Part shown: piece after piece, positions 1 through 6,296 of the stretch
Layout of the letters: every line of letters starts with the position of its first letter
Position numbering within the stretch: the stretch's first letter is position 1
Assembly: GCA_017461825.1 (NCBI GenBank)
Contig: JAFTXB010000039.1
Coordinates: 1 to 23,199, forward strand
Direction: 5' to 3'
DNA length: 23,199 bases
Source of the DNA: Clostridia bacterium
GTDB lineage: Bacteria > Bacillota > Clostridia > Oscillospirales > CAG-272
Notes under the pieces: model-generated
The model's input: the letters and a program-made list of their open reading frames with translations, nothing else
Told to the model about the DNA's origin: nothing
The model's database searches: none
Position numbers and translations under genes: made by a program

Positions 1-225
1 AACGGCGGCGGTCAGCCCATTCAGCCCGCATCTGTTCGTATGAACATGGATCTGCGCGCTGTTCGTGCGGCTGTTCTGTACAACGACGATGCAAACGACA
101 CTCTGCGTAAGTCTCAGGACAACCTCGCAGTTCAAAAGCTGTATGACGAGTACTTCGGCACTCCCAACAGCCACAAGGCACACGAGATCCTGCACACCTC
201 TTACGTTAAGAGAGGACTTTATTGA
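1..225 (+). CDS. [FeFe]-hydrogenase catalytic subunit, C-terminal end (5' part outside window)
   Basis: The reading frame is open from base 1 and ends at TGA 223-225, so only the last 74 residues are visible. It starts with NGGGQPIQ, which fits the H-cluster motif GCVNGGGQP of group A hydrogenases. It goes on with the small-subunit-type tail: a conserved RAVRAAVLYNDD stretch, LRKSQDN, LYDEYFGTPNS, and the terminal AHEILHTSYVKRG signature. In this family the enzyme makes or uses H2 at a [4Fe-4S]-2Fe H-cluster, often in an NADH/ferredoxin electron-bifurcating HydABC complex. The tail is seen directly. Membership of a bifurcating complex is inference, because the partner subunits lie outside the window. 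A long palindrome starts 7 bases after the stop and probably ends the transcript. Confidence 0.88.
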   Translation, partial: NGGGQPIQPASVRMNMDLRAVRAAVLYNDDANDTLRKSQDNLAVQKLYDEYFGTPNSHKAHEILHTSYVKRGLY

Positions 226-232
226 TAAGATA

Positions 233-272
233 TTCGGGGGAGAAACTTCTTTCAAGAAGTTTCTCCCCCGAA
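233..272 (+). repeat. Long palindrome after hydrogenase stop; terminator-like dispersed repeat copy 1
   Basis: Bases 233-251 pair perfectly with 254-272 (19 bp, 2-nt centre). The core reads GAAACTTCTT..AAGAAGTTTC and is flanked by G5 and C5 runs. It begins 7 nt after the hydrogenase stop. The same core and flanks (C5-G-N-A-C4, then TTTCAAGAA) occur in reverse orientation at 976-1046. It is probably a repeat that also acts as a terminator, although no clean T-run follows. Confidence 0.65.
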
Positions 273-274
273 CC

Positions 275-368
275 CCCTTTTCAAGAACTTTCAAATAAAC
301 CGCCTCCAAAAGAAGATTTTCAAGATCTTCTTTTGGAGGCGGTGCGCTTCGCGCAAGCTTGAAAAGGG
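275..368. repeat. Nested palindromic element between convergent genes (MITE/REP-like, terminator of the 374-763 gene)
   Basis: The outer arms CCCTTTTCAAG (275-285) and CTTGAAAAGGG (358-368) are exact inverted complements. Inside lies an 18-bp perfect stem (300-317 with 325-342; arms CCGCCTCC...GGAGGCGG) and a small hairpin TGCGC-TTC-GCGCA (343-355). On the minus strand the 18-bp stem is followed by TTTATTTG, so it can serve as the intrinsic terminator of the regulator that stops at 374. The nested arms suggest a mobile palindromic repeat; that part is inference. Confidence 0.5.
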
Positions 369-373
369 AATAC

Positions 374-763
374 TTATTTTTCGATGACTACCAAAACCGA
401 TTCATTGTCCGCGGCGCAGCTTAATTTTGCTTGTATGACCTTCCAACCTTTTGGTAAATATTCTTCATTTAACTTTTGAGTGATTCCTTTTTTGGTCATT
501 TTTCCGTTGCTGTAAATACTGTGTGGATAGCCGATAAATATTTTTTGCTGGGTTCTGTTTGTTCCAAGTAACAAATAATCGATCGTGCACTCAAAAATAT
601 CGGCAAGAGCAGGAAGCAGGGAAATGTCGGGATAACCCCCGCCAACCTCCCATTTGCTTACTGTTTTATCACTGATTGAAAGTTGTTCCGCAAGTTGTGC
701 TTGTGTCATTTTTTTAGCAGTGCGTAATTCGGCAATACGTGCGCCTACAGCTGTTTCATCCAT
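374..763 (-). CDS. XRE-family transcriptional regulator with short C-terminal domain
   Basis: This is a 129-residue protein. Residues 8-62 form a Cro/C1-type helix-turn-helix: ARIAELRTAKKMTQAQLAEQ, then LSISDKTVSKWEVGGGYPDI and the usual LADIF..TIDYLLLG close. The C-terminal half (about 75-129) contains GWKVIQAKLSCAADNESVLVV, a small domain seen behind HTHs in some Clostridia regulators; its ligand is unknown to me. The ATG at 763-761 has AAAGGAG (777-771) at 7-nt spacing. A consensus promoter (835-840 and 812-817) and a 14-bp palindrome near the predicted +1 suggest autoregulation. It converges on the hydrogenase gene, and its stop is 6 nt from the 275-368 palindrome. The targets cannot be read from sequence. 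Confidence 0.85.
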   Translation of the reverse strand: MDETAVGARIAELRTAKKMTQAQLAEQLSISDKTVSKWEVGGGYPDISLLPALADIFECTIDYLLLGTNRTQQKIFIGYPHSIYSNGKMTKKGITQKLNEEYLPKGWKVIQAKLSCAADNESVLVVIEK

Positions 764-789
764 TGTAATTCTCCTTTGTGTTTTTTATT

Positions 790-803
790 GAAAATGCATT
801 TTC
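790..803. promoter_or_regulatory. Operator-like perfect palindrome near +1 of the 374-763 regulator
   Basis: GAAAATGCATTTTC is a perfect 14-bp palindrome placed between the predicted -10 (817-812) and the SD (777-771) of the XRE gene. It sits where a bound dimer would block initiation. Its role as an autorepressor site is inferred from position and symmetry. Confidence 0.45.
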
Positions 804-811
804 TTGCTTTT

Positions 812-840
812 ATTATATAATAAATAATCAATTTTGTCAA
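812..840 (-). promoter_or_regulatory. SigA-type promoter of the 374-763 regulator
   Basis: On the minus strand TTGACA (840-835), a 17-nt spacer and TATAAT (817-812) match the consensus exactly. Transcription would begin around 805 and run into the regulator gene. Confidence 0.8.
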
Positions 841-998
841 CCTGCTTTTCGGAGAGTAAAATTGAAAAAGACAAGGTTTTTATCTATGTAATGTAGAATT
901 ATCGTTTTATGTTCTATTCCTCGTAGATAAAAATGCTCACGGAGTATTACCGCTTCGTTATAACCTTTGTTTCAGTATTCTTGAAAGAGGATAGGGGT
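841..998. other. Intergenic stretch without recognisable gene
   Basis: I see no ORF with an SD, no RNA gene and no strong hairpin here. The last bases (976-998, CTTGAAAGAGGATAGGGGTGC) are the non-palindromic flank of the repeat that follows. They match, in reverse, the CCCCC..TTTTCAAGAA flank of the first repeat at 266-287. Confidence 0.5.
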
Positions 999-1046
999 GC
1001 GGGGGAAGGGGAAAACTTCTTGCAAGAAGTTTTTCCCTTCCCCCGC
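999..1046 (-). repeat. Long palindrome after second XRE gene; dispersed repeat copy 2, inverted
   Basis: Two 24-nt halves (999-1022 and 1023-1046) are complementary except for one G-U position. They share the core AACTTCTT-AAGAAGTT and G/C-run flanks with the palindrome at 233-272. The element lies 19 nt after the stop of the minus-strand gene that ends at 1066. As with copy 1, it follows a stop codon and carries the shared flank on its distal side. It is likely a terminator-like repeat. Confidence 0.6.
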
Positions 1047-1065
1047 GAAAAAGAGAGCAAAAACT

Positions 1066-1284
1066 CTACACGGCATCCTCGGTTGAGAAGAGATCTTTGA
1101 CCTCAACGCCGAGGGCGTCGGCGAGCTCGTCAAGAATGAGGATGTCGGGGCAGGACTGTCCGCGTTCCCATTTGGAAACCGCCTGGACGGAGACACAGCA
1201 ACGTTCTGCCACTTCACGTTGCTTGAGATTTGAGTGATGGCGCAGAGATGCAAGTCTCTTGCCAAAGGTTTCCATGTTCAACAA
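1066..1284 (-). CDS. Small XRE-family HTH regulator
   Basis: This 72-residue protein is almost only a Cro/C1 helix-turn-helix: FGKRLASLRHHSNLKQREVA, then CCVSVQAVSKWERGQSCPDI and LADALGVEVKDLF. Start choice: AAGGAG (1300-1295) lies 10 nt from TTG at 1284-1282, but 19 nt from the ATG at 1275-1273. A TTG start (MLNMETF...) is therefore favoured, with METF as the alternative. I see no promoter between the upstream terminator (1360-1323) and this SD. Expression may depend on read-through from the leader unit starting near 1543. DNA target and role are unknown. Confidence 0.8.
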   Translation of the reverse strand: MLNMETFGKRLASLRHHSNLKQREVAERCCVSVQAVSKWERGQSCPDILILDELADALGVEVKDLFSTEDAV

Positions 1285-1322
1285 TGTGTAAGGTCTCCTT
1301 GTTTTTTGAATAATTGAGAATC

Positions 1323-1360
1323 AAAAAGGGTGCACCCGCAAACTGCTTACGGATGCACCC
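1323..1360 (-). terminator. Intrinsic terminator between leader ORF and XRE gene (candidate attenuator)
   Basis: On the minus strand GGGTGCATCCGTAA pairs with TTGCGGGTGCACCC with two G-U pairs and a loop of about 4 nt, followed directly by TTTTT (1327-1323). It lies after the 20-codon ORF and before the SD of the XRE gene, with no promoter seen between them. Confidence 0.75.
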
Positions 1361-1412
1361 GAAAAACACGGGGATCTTGTACTCTTGCCGCACAGGAGCC
1401 TTGTCCTTTCCG

Positions 1413-1475
1413 TTAAAGGACGGGGATCACCTTTGAGGCGAGGGTAAAACATCCGTTATGGTTTTTCATAGACAT
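1413..1475 (-). CDS. Candidate 20-residue leader peptide
   Basis: The ATG at 1475-1473 is preceded at 8 nt by a full AAGGAGG (1490-1484). The ORF reads MSMKNHNGCFTLASKVIPVL and stops at TAA 1415-1413. It lies 68 nt downstream of a predicted start of transcription and 52 nt before an intrinsic terminator. The stop codon sits in the loop edge of a 7-bp hairpin (GTCCTTT..AAAGGAC). I know no family for it. It has no signal peptide or export motif, so a cis-acting leader peptide is more likely than a secreted signal. Translation is inferred only from the SD and spacing. Confidence 0.45.
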   Translation of the reverse strand: MSMKNHNGCFTLASKVIPVL

Positions 1476-1549
1476 TCAGACCGCCTCCTTTCATAAAAAA
1501 TATCGTTCGGTCACATTTGGTTGTACTTCCCAAATCTGCCGACGTATAC

Positions 1550-1578
1550 AGTATAACAGATTTTTTTCGATTTGTCAA
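1550..1578 (-). promoter_or_regulatory. SigA-type promoter of the leader/XRE unit
   Basis: On the minus strand TTGACA (1578-1573), a 17-nt spacer and TATACT (1555-1550) are present. The transcript would start near 1543. Its 5' UTR carries ATTTGG..CCAAAT and GACCG..CGGTC pairings, the second of which places the AAGGAGG in the hairpin loop. It is divergent from the 1681-1709 promoter. Confidence 0.75.
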
Positions 1579-1680
1579 TCAACTGTTGGTTCAATTTGAT
1601 ATTTTATTTGTCTAAAAAAACGAAAAAAACGCGACACGTATGCAAAATTTATCTTTCGTTATGTATTTTTTATCTTTTTC

Positions 1681-1709
1681 TTGCTTTTTTTTGCAAAATG
1701 TGGTATACT
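1681..1709 (+). promoter_or_regulatory. Promoter of the nicotinate phosphoribosyltransferase gene
   Basis: TTGCTT (1681-1686), a 17-nt spacer and TATACT (1704-1709) with an extended -10 TG at 1701-1702. A small GGGGC-TT-GCCCC hairpin (1729-1740) lies just before the SD and could affect translation. Confidence 0.65.
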
Positions 1710-1756
1710 AATGCCAATAGAAAGAGAAGGGGCTTGCCCCGAGAAAGGAACGAGTT

Positions 1757-3226
1757 ATGAAGGATCTATCGAGAAATCTCACTATGCTCTGCGATTTTTA
1801 CGAGCTGACCATGTCCAACGGCTATTTTGAATGCGGGATGAAGGACAAGATCGTCTATTTTGACGTCTTTTACCGCAACAATCCCGACAACGGCGGTTTT
1901 GCAATCGTTGCGGGACTGGAGCAGGTCGTGGAGTACATCAACGATCTTCATTTTACAGAGGAGGACATTGCTTATCTCCGTACCAAAGGTTGTTTTTCAG
2001 AGGCCTTTTTGGAATTCTTGAAGGATTTCAAATTCAACGGTGACATTTGGGCGATCCCCGAGGGAACGGTTGTGTTCCCGGGTGAACCGCTGATGATCGT
2101 GCGCGGTCGCGCCATTGAGGCACAGTTTATCGAGACCTACGTTTTGATGATGCTCAATCATCAGTCGCTCATCGCCACCAAAGCCGCACGCTTGACGAGA
2201 GCCGCAAAGGGCAGAGCGATCAGCGAATTCGGTTCTCGCCGCGCGCAGGGAGCAGATGCCGCCATTCTGGGCGCACGCGCTGCCTATATCGGCGGTGTAA
2301 ATGCAACGGCATGTACCATTACTGACCTCGCTTACGGAGTTCCCGCAACGGGTACCATGGCGCACTCTTGGGTGCAGATGTTTGACACTGAATACGATGC
2401 ATTTAAGACCTATTGCGAGATCTATCCCAACAACGCAACCCTGCTTGTTGATACCTATAACGTCATTGAATCGGGTATTCCCAACGCCATTCGCGTCTTT
2501 AACGAGGTACTGGCTCCCAAGGGGATCCGCAAGTGCGGCATCCGCATCGACTCGGGTGATATTACCTATCTCACCAAAAAGGTGCGCAAAATGCTTGACG
2601 ATGCGGGATGGACCGAGTGCAAAATCGTTATTTCCAATTCGCTTGACGAATATCTCATTCGTGAACTGATCCGTCAGGGCGCCGAGGTTGATGCCTTTGG
2701 CGTGGGTGAGCGCTTGATCACTGCCAAGAGCGACCCCGTGTTCGGCGGTGTTTACAAACTGTGTGCCGTGGAGCGCGAGGACGGGAGCATCAAACCCAAG
2801 ATCAAGATCAGCGAAAACGTGGGTAAGATCACCACGCCGCACTTCAAAAAGGTCTACCGTCTGCGCGGACGTGACACGGGTAAGGCAGAAGCCGATCTGC
2901 TTTGCGTCTGGGACGAAACGGTTGATGATACCAAGCCTTTGGAGATCTTCGATCCCCACCACACGTGGAAACGTAAGACCTTGGAAAACTTTACCGCAAC
3001 CGAGTTGCTCGTGCCGATCTTCAAGGACGGCAAGCAGGTATACGAGTTGCCCACTCTTGCCGATATCCGCCGCCATTGCGAAGAGGAGATCGCGGGAATG
3101 TGGGACGAGGTACGCCGCTTCAGCAACCCCCACAACTATTACGTTGACTTGTCTCAAAAGCTTTGGGATATCAAAACAGAAATGCTCAAAGCACGCGGCG
3201 CATATCACGACGATACCGAAAAATAA
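1757..3226 (+). CDS. pncB: Nicotinate phosphoribosyltransferase (NAD salvage)
   Basis: A 489-residue cytosolic enzyme that converts nicotinate and PRPP to nicotinate mononucleotide with ATP, the first step of the Preiss-Handler NAD salvage route. The N-terminus MLCDFYELTMSNGYF is the family signature. EFGSRRAQG and ATGTMAHSWVQMF follow; His203 in the latter is the conserved histidine that is phosphorylated in this family. RIDSGDITYL and ISNSLDEYLI line the phosphoribosyl site, and FGVGERLITAKSDPVFGGVYKL closes the barrel. The length is normal. The ATG at 1757 follows AAAGGA at a good distance. The gene stands alone: its own promoter lies upstream and a 13-bp terminator follows at 3231. No NAD-responsive element was recognised. 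Confidence 0.95.
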   Translation: MKDLSRNLTMLCDFYELTMSNGYFECGMKDKIVYFDVFYRNNPDNGGFAIVAGLEQVVEYINDLHFTEEDIAYLRTKGCFSEAFLEFLKDFKFNGDIWAIPEGTVVFPGEPLMIVRGRAIEAQFIETYVLMMLNHQSLIATKAARLTRAAKGRAISEFGSRRAQGADAAILGARAAYIGGVNATACTITDLAYGVPATGTMAHSWVQMFDTEYDAFKTYCEIYPNNATLLVDTYNVIESGIPNAIRVFNEVLAPKGIRKCGIRIDSGDITYLTKKVRKMLDDAGWTECKIVISNSLDEYLIRELIRQGAEVDAFGVGERLITAKSDPVFGGVYKLCAVEREDGSIKPKIKISENVGKITTPHFKKVYRLRGRDTGKAEADLLCVWDETVDDTKPLEIFDPHHTWKRKTLENFTATELLVPIFKDGKQVYELPTLADIRRHCEEEIAGMWDEVRRFSNPHNYYVDLSQKLWDIKTEMLKARGAYHDDTEK

Positions 3227-3230
3227 TTCC

Positions 3231-3265
3231 AAAGACCGTTCTGTATACAGCAGAGCGGTCTTTTT
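3231..3265 (+). terminator. Intrinsic terminator of pncB
   Basis: AAAGACCGTTCTG (3231-3243) pairs with CAGAGCGGTCTTT (3251-3263) with one G-U, a 7-nt loop and a T5 run (3261-3265), five bases after the stop. Confidence 0.88.
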
Positions 3266-3308
3266 GTAAAAAAATATCGAAAAAATCTGTTTTTTTTCTG
3301 AAAAAGTA

Positions 3309-3337
3309 TTGGTTTTTTGAGCTGGATATGATATAAT
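3309..3337 (+). promoter_or_regulatory. Promoter of the cdaA operon
   Basis: TTGGTT (3309-3314), a 17-nt spacer and TATAAT (3332-3337) lie 57 nt upstream of the cdaA start in A/T-rich intergenic DNA. Confidence 0.65.
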
Positions 3338-3394
3338 ATTAAATAAGTATCAATTATACCGCCAAGAGCGGGATCATCTGCGGAGGGCGCACCG

Positions 3395-4435
3395 ATGGAT
3401 GTTTTGGAAAACGTGTGGGAACGGATCTGCGATTTTTGTCTGAGATTCGTTTGGGATCCAATTAAACATATGGATTGGAAGGATGTCACAGATGTCCTTT
3501 TGCTTGCTGTCAGTCTCTATATTTTGTATCGCTTTTTCAGAACGAGACGTGCCGGTCGTGTCATGCTTGGGCTGGGAGCCATTGTTGTATTCAGTGTTCT
3601 TGTCGCCTTGCTGGAGCTCCCCGCATTGACTTATATCGTAAGGCTTTTTTCGGCATCGGCTTTCTTTTGTGTCATCGTTATTTTTCAGCCAGAGATCCGC
3701 GACGCGCTTGAAAGCATTGGAAATCTCACCGTTCTCAACCCGTTCAGCAATCGCTTGTCGAACAAGAGAATGGAGGAGGCAAGATCCATGGCGCGGGAGA
3801 CCGTTAAGGCTGTTTCGGCAATGTCCGAGAGCCATACGGGAGCCCTCATCGTATTTGAAGGTTTGACAAAGCTTGGAGATTGTATTCAAACGGGTAAGCC
3901 TATGGATGCGCGTGTGACGTCCGAGCTTTTGCAGAATATTTTTTTCAACAAAGCGCCTCTGCATGACGGTGCTTTGGTGATACGGGATATGCGTATTCAT
4001 GCGGCAAGCTGTGTGTTGCCCTCCGCCCGCGGAAATATGGATTTTGGTACAACAATGGGAACCCGACACCGTGCCGCTGTTGGGGTAACCGAGGTCAGCG
4101 ATGCGCTTGTTGTTGTTGTCTCCGAGCAGACCGGTACGGTGTCTGTCGCACAAAACGGCAAACTGCTACGCGGAGTGGATGAAAAAACGCTGTTTGATAT
4201 TTTGATGACCTATGTTGGAGGTAAGACCTATCTCCGTCAAAAGCGCGCCAATATGCGTCATGAATATTTGCAAATGATGGAGGAGCTCGGTAGGGCAGAG
4301 CCCCCTGTTGCAACCAAAAACGAGGCAGTTGAAAAGGAATTTGAACGTTTGTTCGGTTCGGCCGCTGAGGAAGATTCCACACCGGAGGGAACCGAGGGGC
4401 AGCCAAATCCGACAGGCGGTAAAAAACGGGATTGA
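3395..4435 (+). CDS. cdaA: Diadenylate cyclase CdaA (c-di-AMP synthase)
   Basis: A 346-residue membrane-bound enzyme that makes c-di-AMP from two ATP, the second messenger for potassium, osmotic and cell-wall control in Bacillota. Residues about 29-95 hold three hydrophobic segments. The DAC domain follows: the catalytic LHDGALVIRD (D191-G192-A193) and GTRHRAAVG (R224-H225-R226) are both intact, so it should be active. The C-terminal 70 residues are polar and variable. The ATG at 3395 follows GGAGGG (3382-3387) at 7 nt. In most Bacillota cdaA is followed by cdaR, whose YbbR domains modulate the cyclase. Here only a short anchor-like gene follows (see 4450), so CdaA control may differ. Confidence 0.96.
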   Translation: MDVLENVWERICDFCLRFVWDPIKHMDWKDVTDVLLLAVSLYILYRFFRTRRAGRVMLGLGAIVVFSVLVALLELPALTYIVRLFSASAFFCVIVIFQPEIRDALESIGNLTVLNPFSNRLSNKRMEEARSMARETVKAVSAMSESHTGALIVFEGLTKLGDCIQTGKPMDARVTSELLQNIFFNKAPLHDGALVIRDMRIHAASCVLPSARGNMDFGTTMGTRHRAAVGVTEVSDALVVVVSEQTGTVSVAQNGKLLRGVDEKTLFDILMTYVGGKTYLRQKRANMRHEYLQMMEELGRAEPPVATKNEAVEKEFERLFGSAAEEDSTPEGTEGQPNPTGGKKRD

Positions 4436-4449
4436 GAAAGGGGATCAAC

Positions 4450-4644
4450 ATGAAAAAGAATATCATTGGGCACATGTCATCCCCCTCCGAAACGGTAGGG
4501 AAAAGGATCAAACGGCTCAATCTTTTGCCAAAGCTTTTGTGCCTTTTGTTTTCGTTGCTCATGTGGTTGATGGTTGTTGATATCACGGAACCAAAAATGT
4601 ACGAGCGTCATTCCGCCCATCAAAACACCGAAGTAGCGGAATGA
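4450..4644 (+). CDS. CdaR-like membrane anchor lacking YbbR domains
   Basis: A 64-residue protein in the position of cdaR. Residues 17-43 (GKRIKRLNLLPKLLCLLFSL then LMWLMVVD) match the N-terminal membrane helix of CdaR/YbbR proteins, including the W..V-D-x-x-x-P pattern after the helix. The chain then ends after a polar tail (EPKMYERHSAHQNTEVAE) with no YbbR repeat, although CdaR normally carries several. AAAGGGG lies 7 nt before the ATG at 4450, and the stop overlaps the next start (ATGA). Both suggest a translated gene rather than debris. I see no YbbR-like sequence in other frames downstream. The link to CdaR rests on position and one helix. Confidence 0.65.
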   Translation: MKKNIIGHMSSPSETVGKRIKRLNLLPKLLCLLFSLLMWLMVVDITEPKMYERHSAHQNTEVAE

Positions 4645-6296
4645 TGAAAGAAAACGGTGCAAAGATCCTCATAGGGGGCATACGCGTTTCACCCGATGCC
4701 CCTGAGGAGGAGGTTTTAAAAAGGGCAAAAGACAAAATGAAGCGGGCGGGGATCTCCACCTCCACGCTTCATTTTCGGCTTTATAAAAAGTCGGTGGATG
4801 CAAGGCGACACGATGATGTGCGTTTGGAATATACAGTTTTGGCGGAGTCGGATCGCCCCGAGGCGAGCTATGCGGAGCTTCAACTGAAGCGTGCCGACGC
4901 AAGGCTGCTCTGTGAGCGTTCGCTGAAACCTCGCTACGGTTCCGAAACGCTTACTGCTCGTCCTTTGGTCGTGGGAATGGGACCTGCGGGTCTGTTTGCT
5001 GCATTGATGCTGGCGGAAAACGGCTACGCGCCGATTTTGATCGACCGAGGTGCTCCTATTGAGGAGCGAGTTTTGGATGTTGCCGCGTTTCGCGAGAGCG
5101 GAGTGTTGGATCCCGAAAGCAATATCCAGTTTGGCGCGGGAGGCGCGGGGACATTTTCGGACGGAAAGCTTGTCACACGCATCAACGATGACCGTTGCGG
5201 ATACGTTTTGAAAACACTTTTGCGCTTCGGCGCTCCCGAGGAGATCATGCTCAAGGCAAAACCGCACATCGGTACCGATGTTTTACGGCAGGTGGTCTCT
5301 GCTATGCTGTGTGAGATCGAGAGACTTGGAGGCGAGGTTTTATACCGTTGCCGAATGAACGGCTTTCGTGAGCTCGCAGGCAAAGGTTTGGCGGTACAAA
5401 CAAATCGGGGCGAATTTTTCTGCGGTGCCATGATCATGGCAATCGGACACAGTGCCCGCGATACGTATCGCTATTTGATCGAACAGGGCTTTGCCATTGA
5501 ACCCAAACCGATTTCGGTTGGGGTACGTGCCGAACATTTGCAAAGTGATATCGACGAAGCATTGTACGGACCGTTTGCGGGGCATCCGAACCTCGGACCT
5601 GCCGAATATACACTTTCCGACACCCGTACAGGACGCGGTGTATATACGTTTTGTATGTGCCCGGGCGGCGAGGTCGTCGCGGCGGCAAGCGAAGAGGGCG
5701 GGCTTGTGGTTAACGGAATGAGCGACCACGCAAGAAGCGGTTCCAACGCAAACGCGGCTGTGGCGGTTTCGGTCAGGGTTGAGGATATTGAACCCGAAAA
5801 CGGAAACGCGGCACTTGGAGCCATTGCATTTCAGCGTAGATTGGAGCGTGCGGCTTTTCGTTTGGGAGGCAGTGATTATTATGCGCCGATTATGACGGTC
5901 GGCGACTTTCTCGGAGAAACCAAATGTAGCGAGCCGCGGCGCGTACTTCCGTCCTATCGCGGAGGAAAGGCGCGCGTTGCCGATCTTGCGAAGGTGTTTC
6001 CAAGCTTTGTGACCGATGAGCTGCGGTACGGCTTGCGGTCGTTTGGCAAAAAACTAAGGGGATATGATGCTCCAGACGCTGTTTTGACAGCGGCGGAGAC
6101 ACGCACCTCGGCACCGCTCCGCATTTTGAGACTTCCCGAAACCTTGACAGCCATCGGACACGATCGCATCTATCCATGCGGTGAGGGAGCGGGCTACGCG
6201 GGCGGAATTACCAGTGCGGGCGTTGACGGTATTCGCTGTGCAACGGCATTGATCGAACGCTTTGCACCGATAAACGGAAAAGAGAGTAACGCATGA
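4641..6296 (+). CDS. FAD-dependent oxidoreductase, COG2509 type
   Basis: A 551-residue cytosolic flavoprotein of the uncharacterised FAD-dependent dehydrogenase family (COG2509). About 100 N-terminal residues precede the Rossmann dinucleotide site VVGMGPAGLFAALMLAENG (G112-x-G114-x-x-G117). SNIQFGAGGAGTFSDGKL, a MAIGHSARDTY segment and the C-terminal YPCGEGAGYAGGITSAGVDG FAD closure are typical of the family. The substrate is unknown. In many Clostridia this gene lies between cdaR and glmM, and here it directly follows the cdaR remnant. It has no own SD: ATG 4641 overlaps the previous stop by 4 nt, which points to coupled translation. ATG 4644 is an equally possible start. Confidence 0.9.
   Translation: MMKENGAKILIGGIRVSPDAPEEEVLKRAKDKMKRAGISTSTLHFRLYKKSVDARRHDDVRLEYTVLAESDRPEASYAELQLKRADARLLCERSLKPRYGSETLTARPLVVGMGPAGLFAALMLAENGYAPILIDRGAPIEERVLDVAAFRESGVLDPESNIQFGAGGAGTFSDGKLVTRINDDRCGYVLKTLLRFGAPEEIMLKAKPHIGTDVLRQVVSAMLCEIERLGGEVLYRCRMNGFRELAGKGLAVQTNRGEFFCGAMIMAIGHSARDTYRYLIEQGFAIEPKPISVGVRAEHLQSDIDEALYGPFAGHPNLGPAEYTLSDTRTGRGVYTFCMCPGGEVVAAASEEGGLVVNGMSDHARSGSNANAAVAVSVRVEDIEPENGNAALGAIAFQRRLERAAFRLGGSDYYAPIMTVGDFLGETKCSEPRRVLPSYRGGKARVADLAKVFPSFVTDELRYGLRSFGKKLRGYDAPDAVLTAAETRTSAPLRILRLPETLTAIGHDRIYPCGEGAGYAGGITSAGVDGIRCATALIERFAPINGKESNA

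Noticed and set aside
1572..1760. 62-codon plus-strand ORF before pncB
   Set aside because: It crosses the pncB promoter and SD in A/T-rich DNA and has no SD of its own.
1997..3232. 411-codon minus-strand ORF opposite pncB
   Set aside because: It lies wholly across a clear nicotinate phosphoribosyltransferase, its product resembles no family, and it has no SD; it is a shadow of codon bias.
3374..4153. 259-codon minus-strand ORF opposite cdaA
   Set aside because: Complement of a conserved DAC domain; low-complexity, His/Gln/Arg-rich product without family features.
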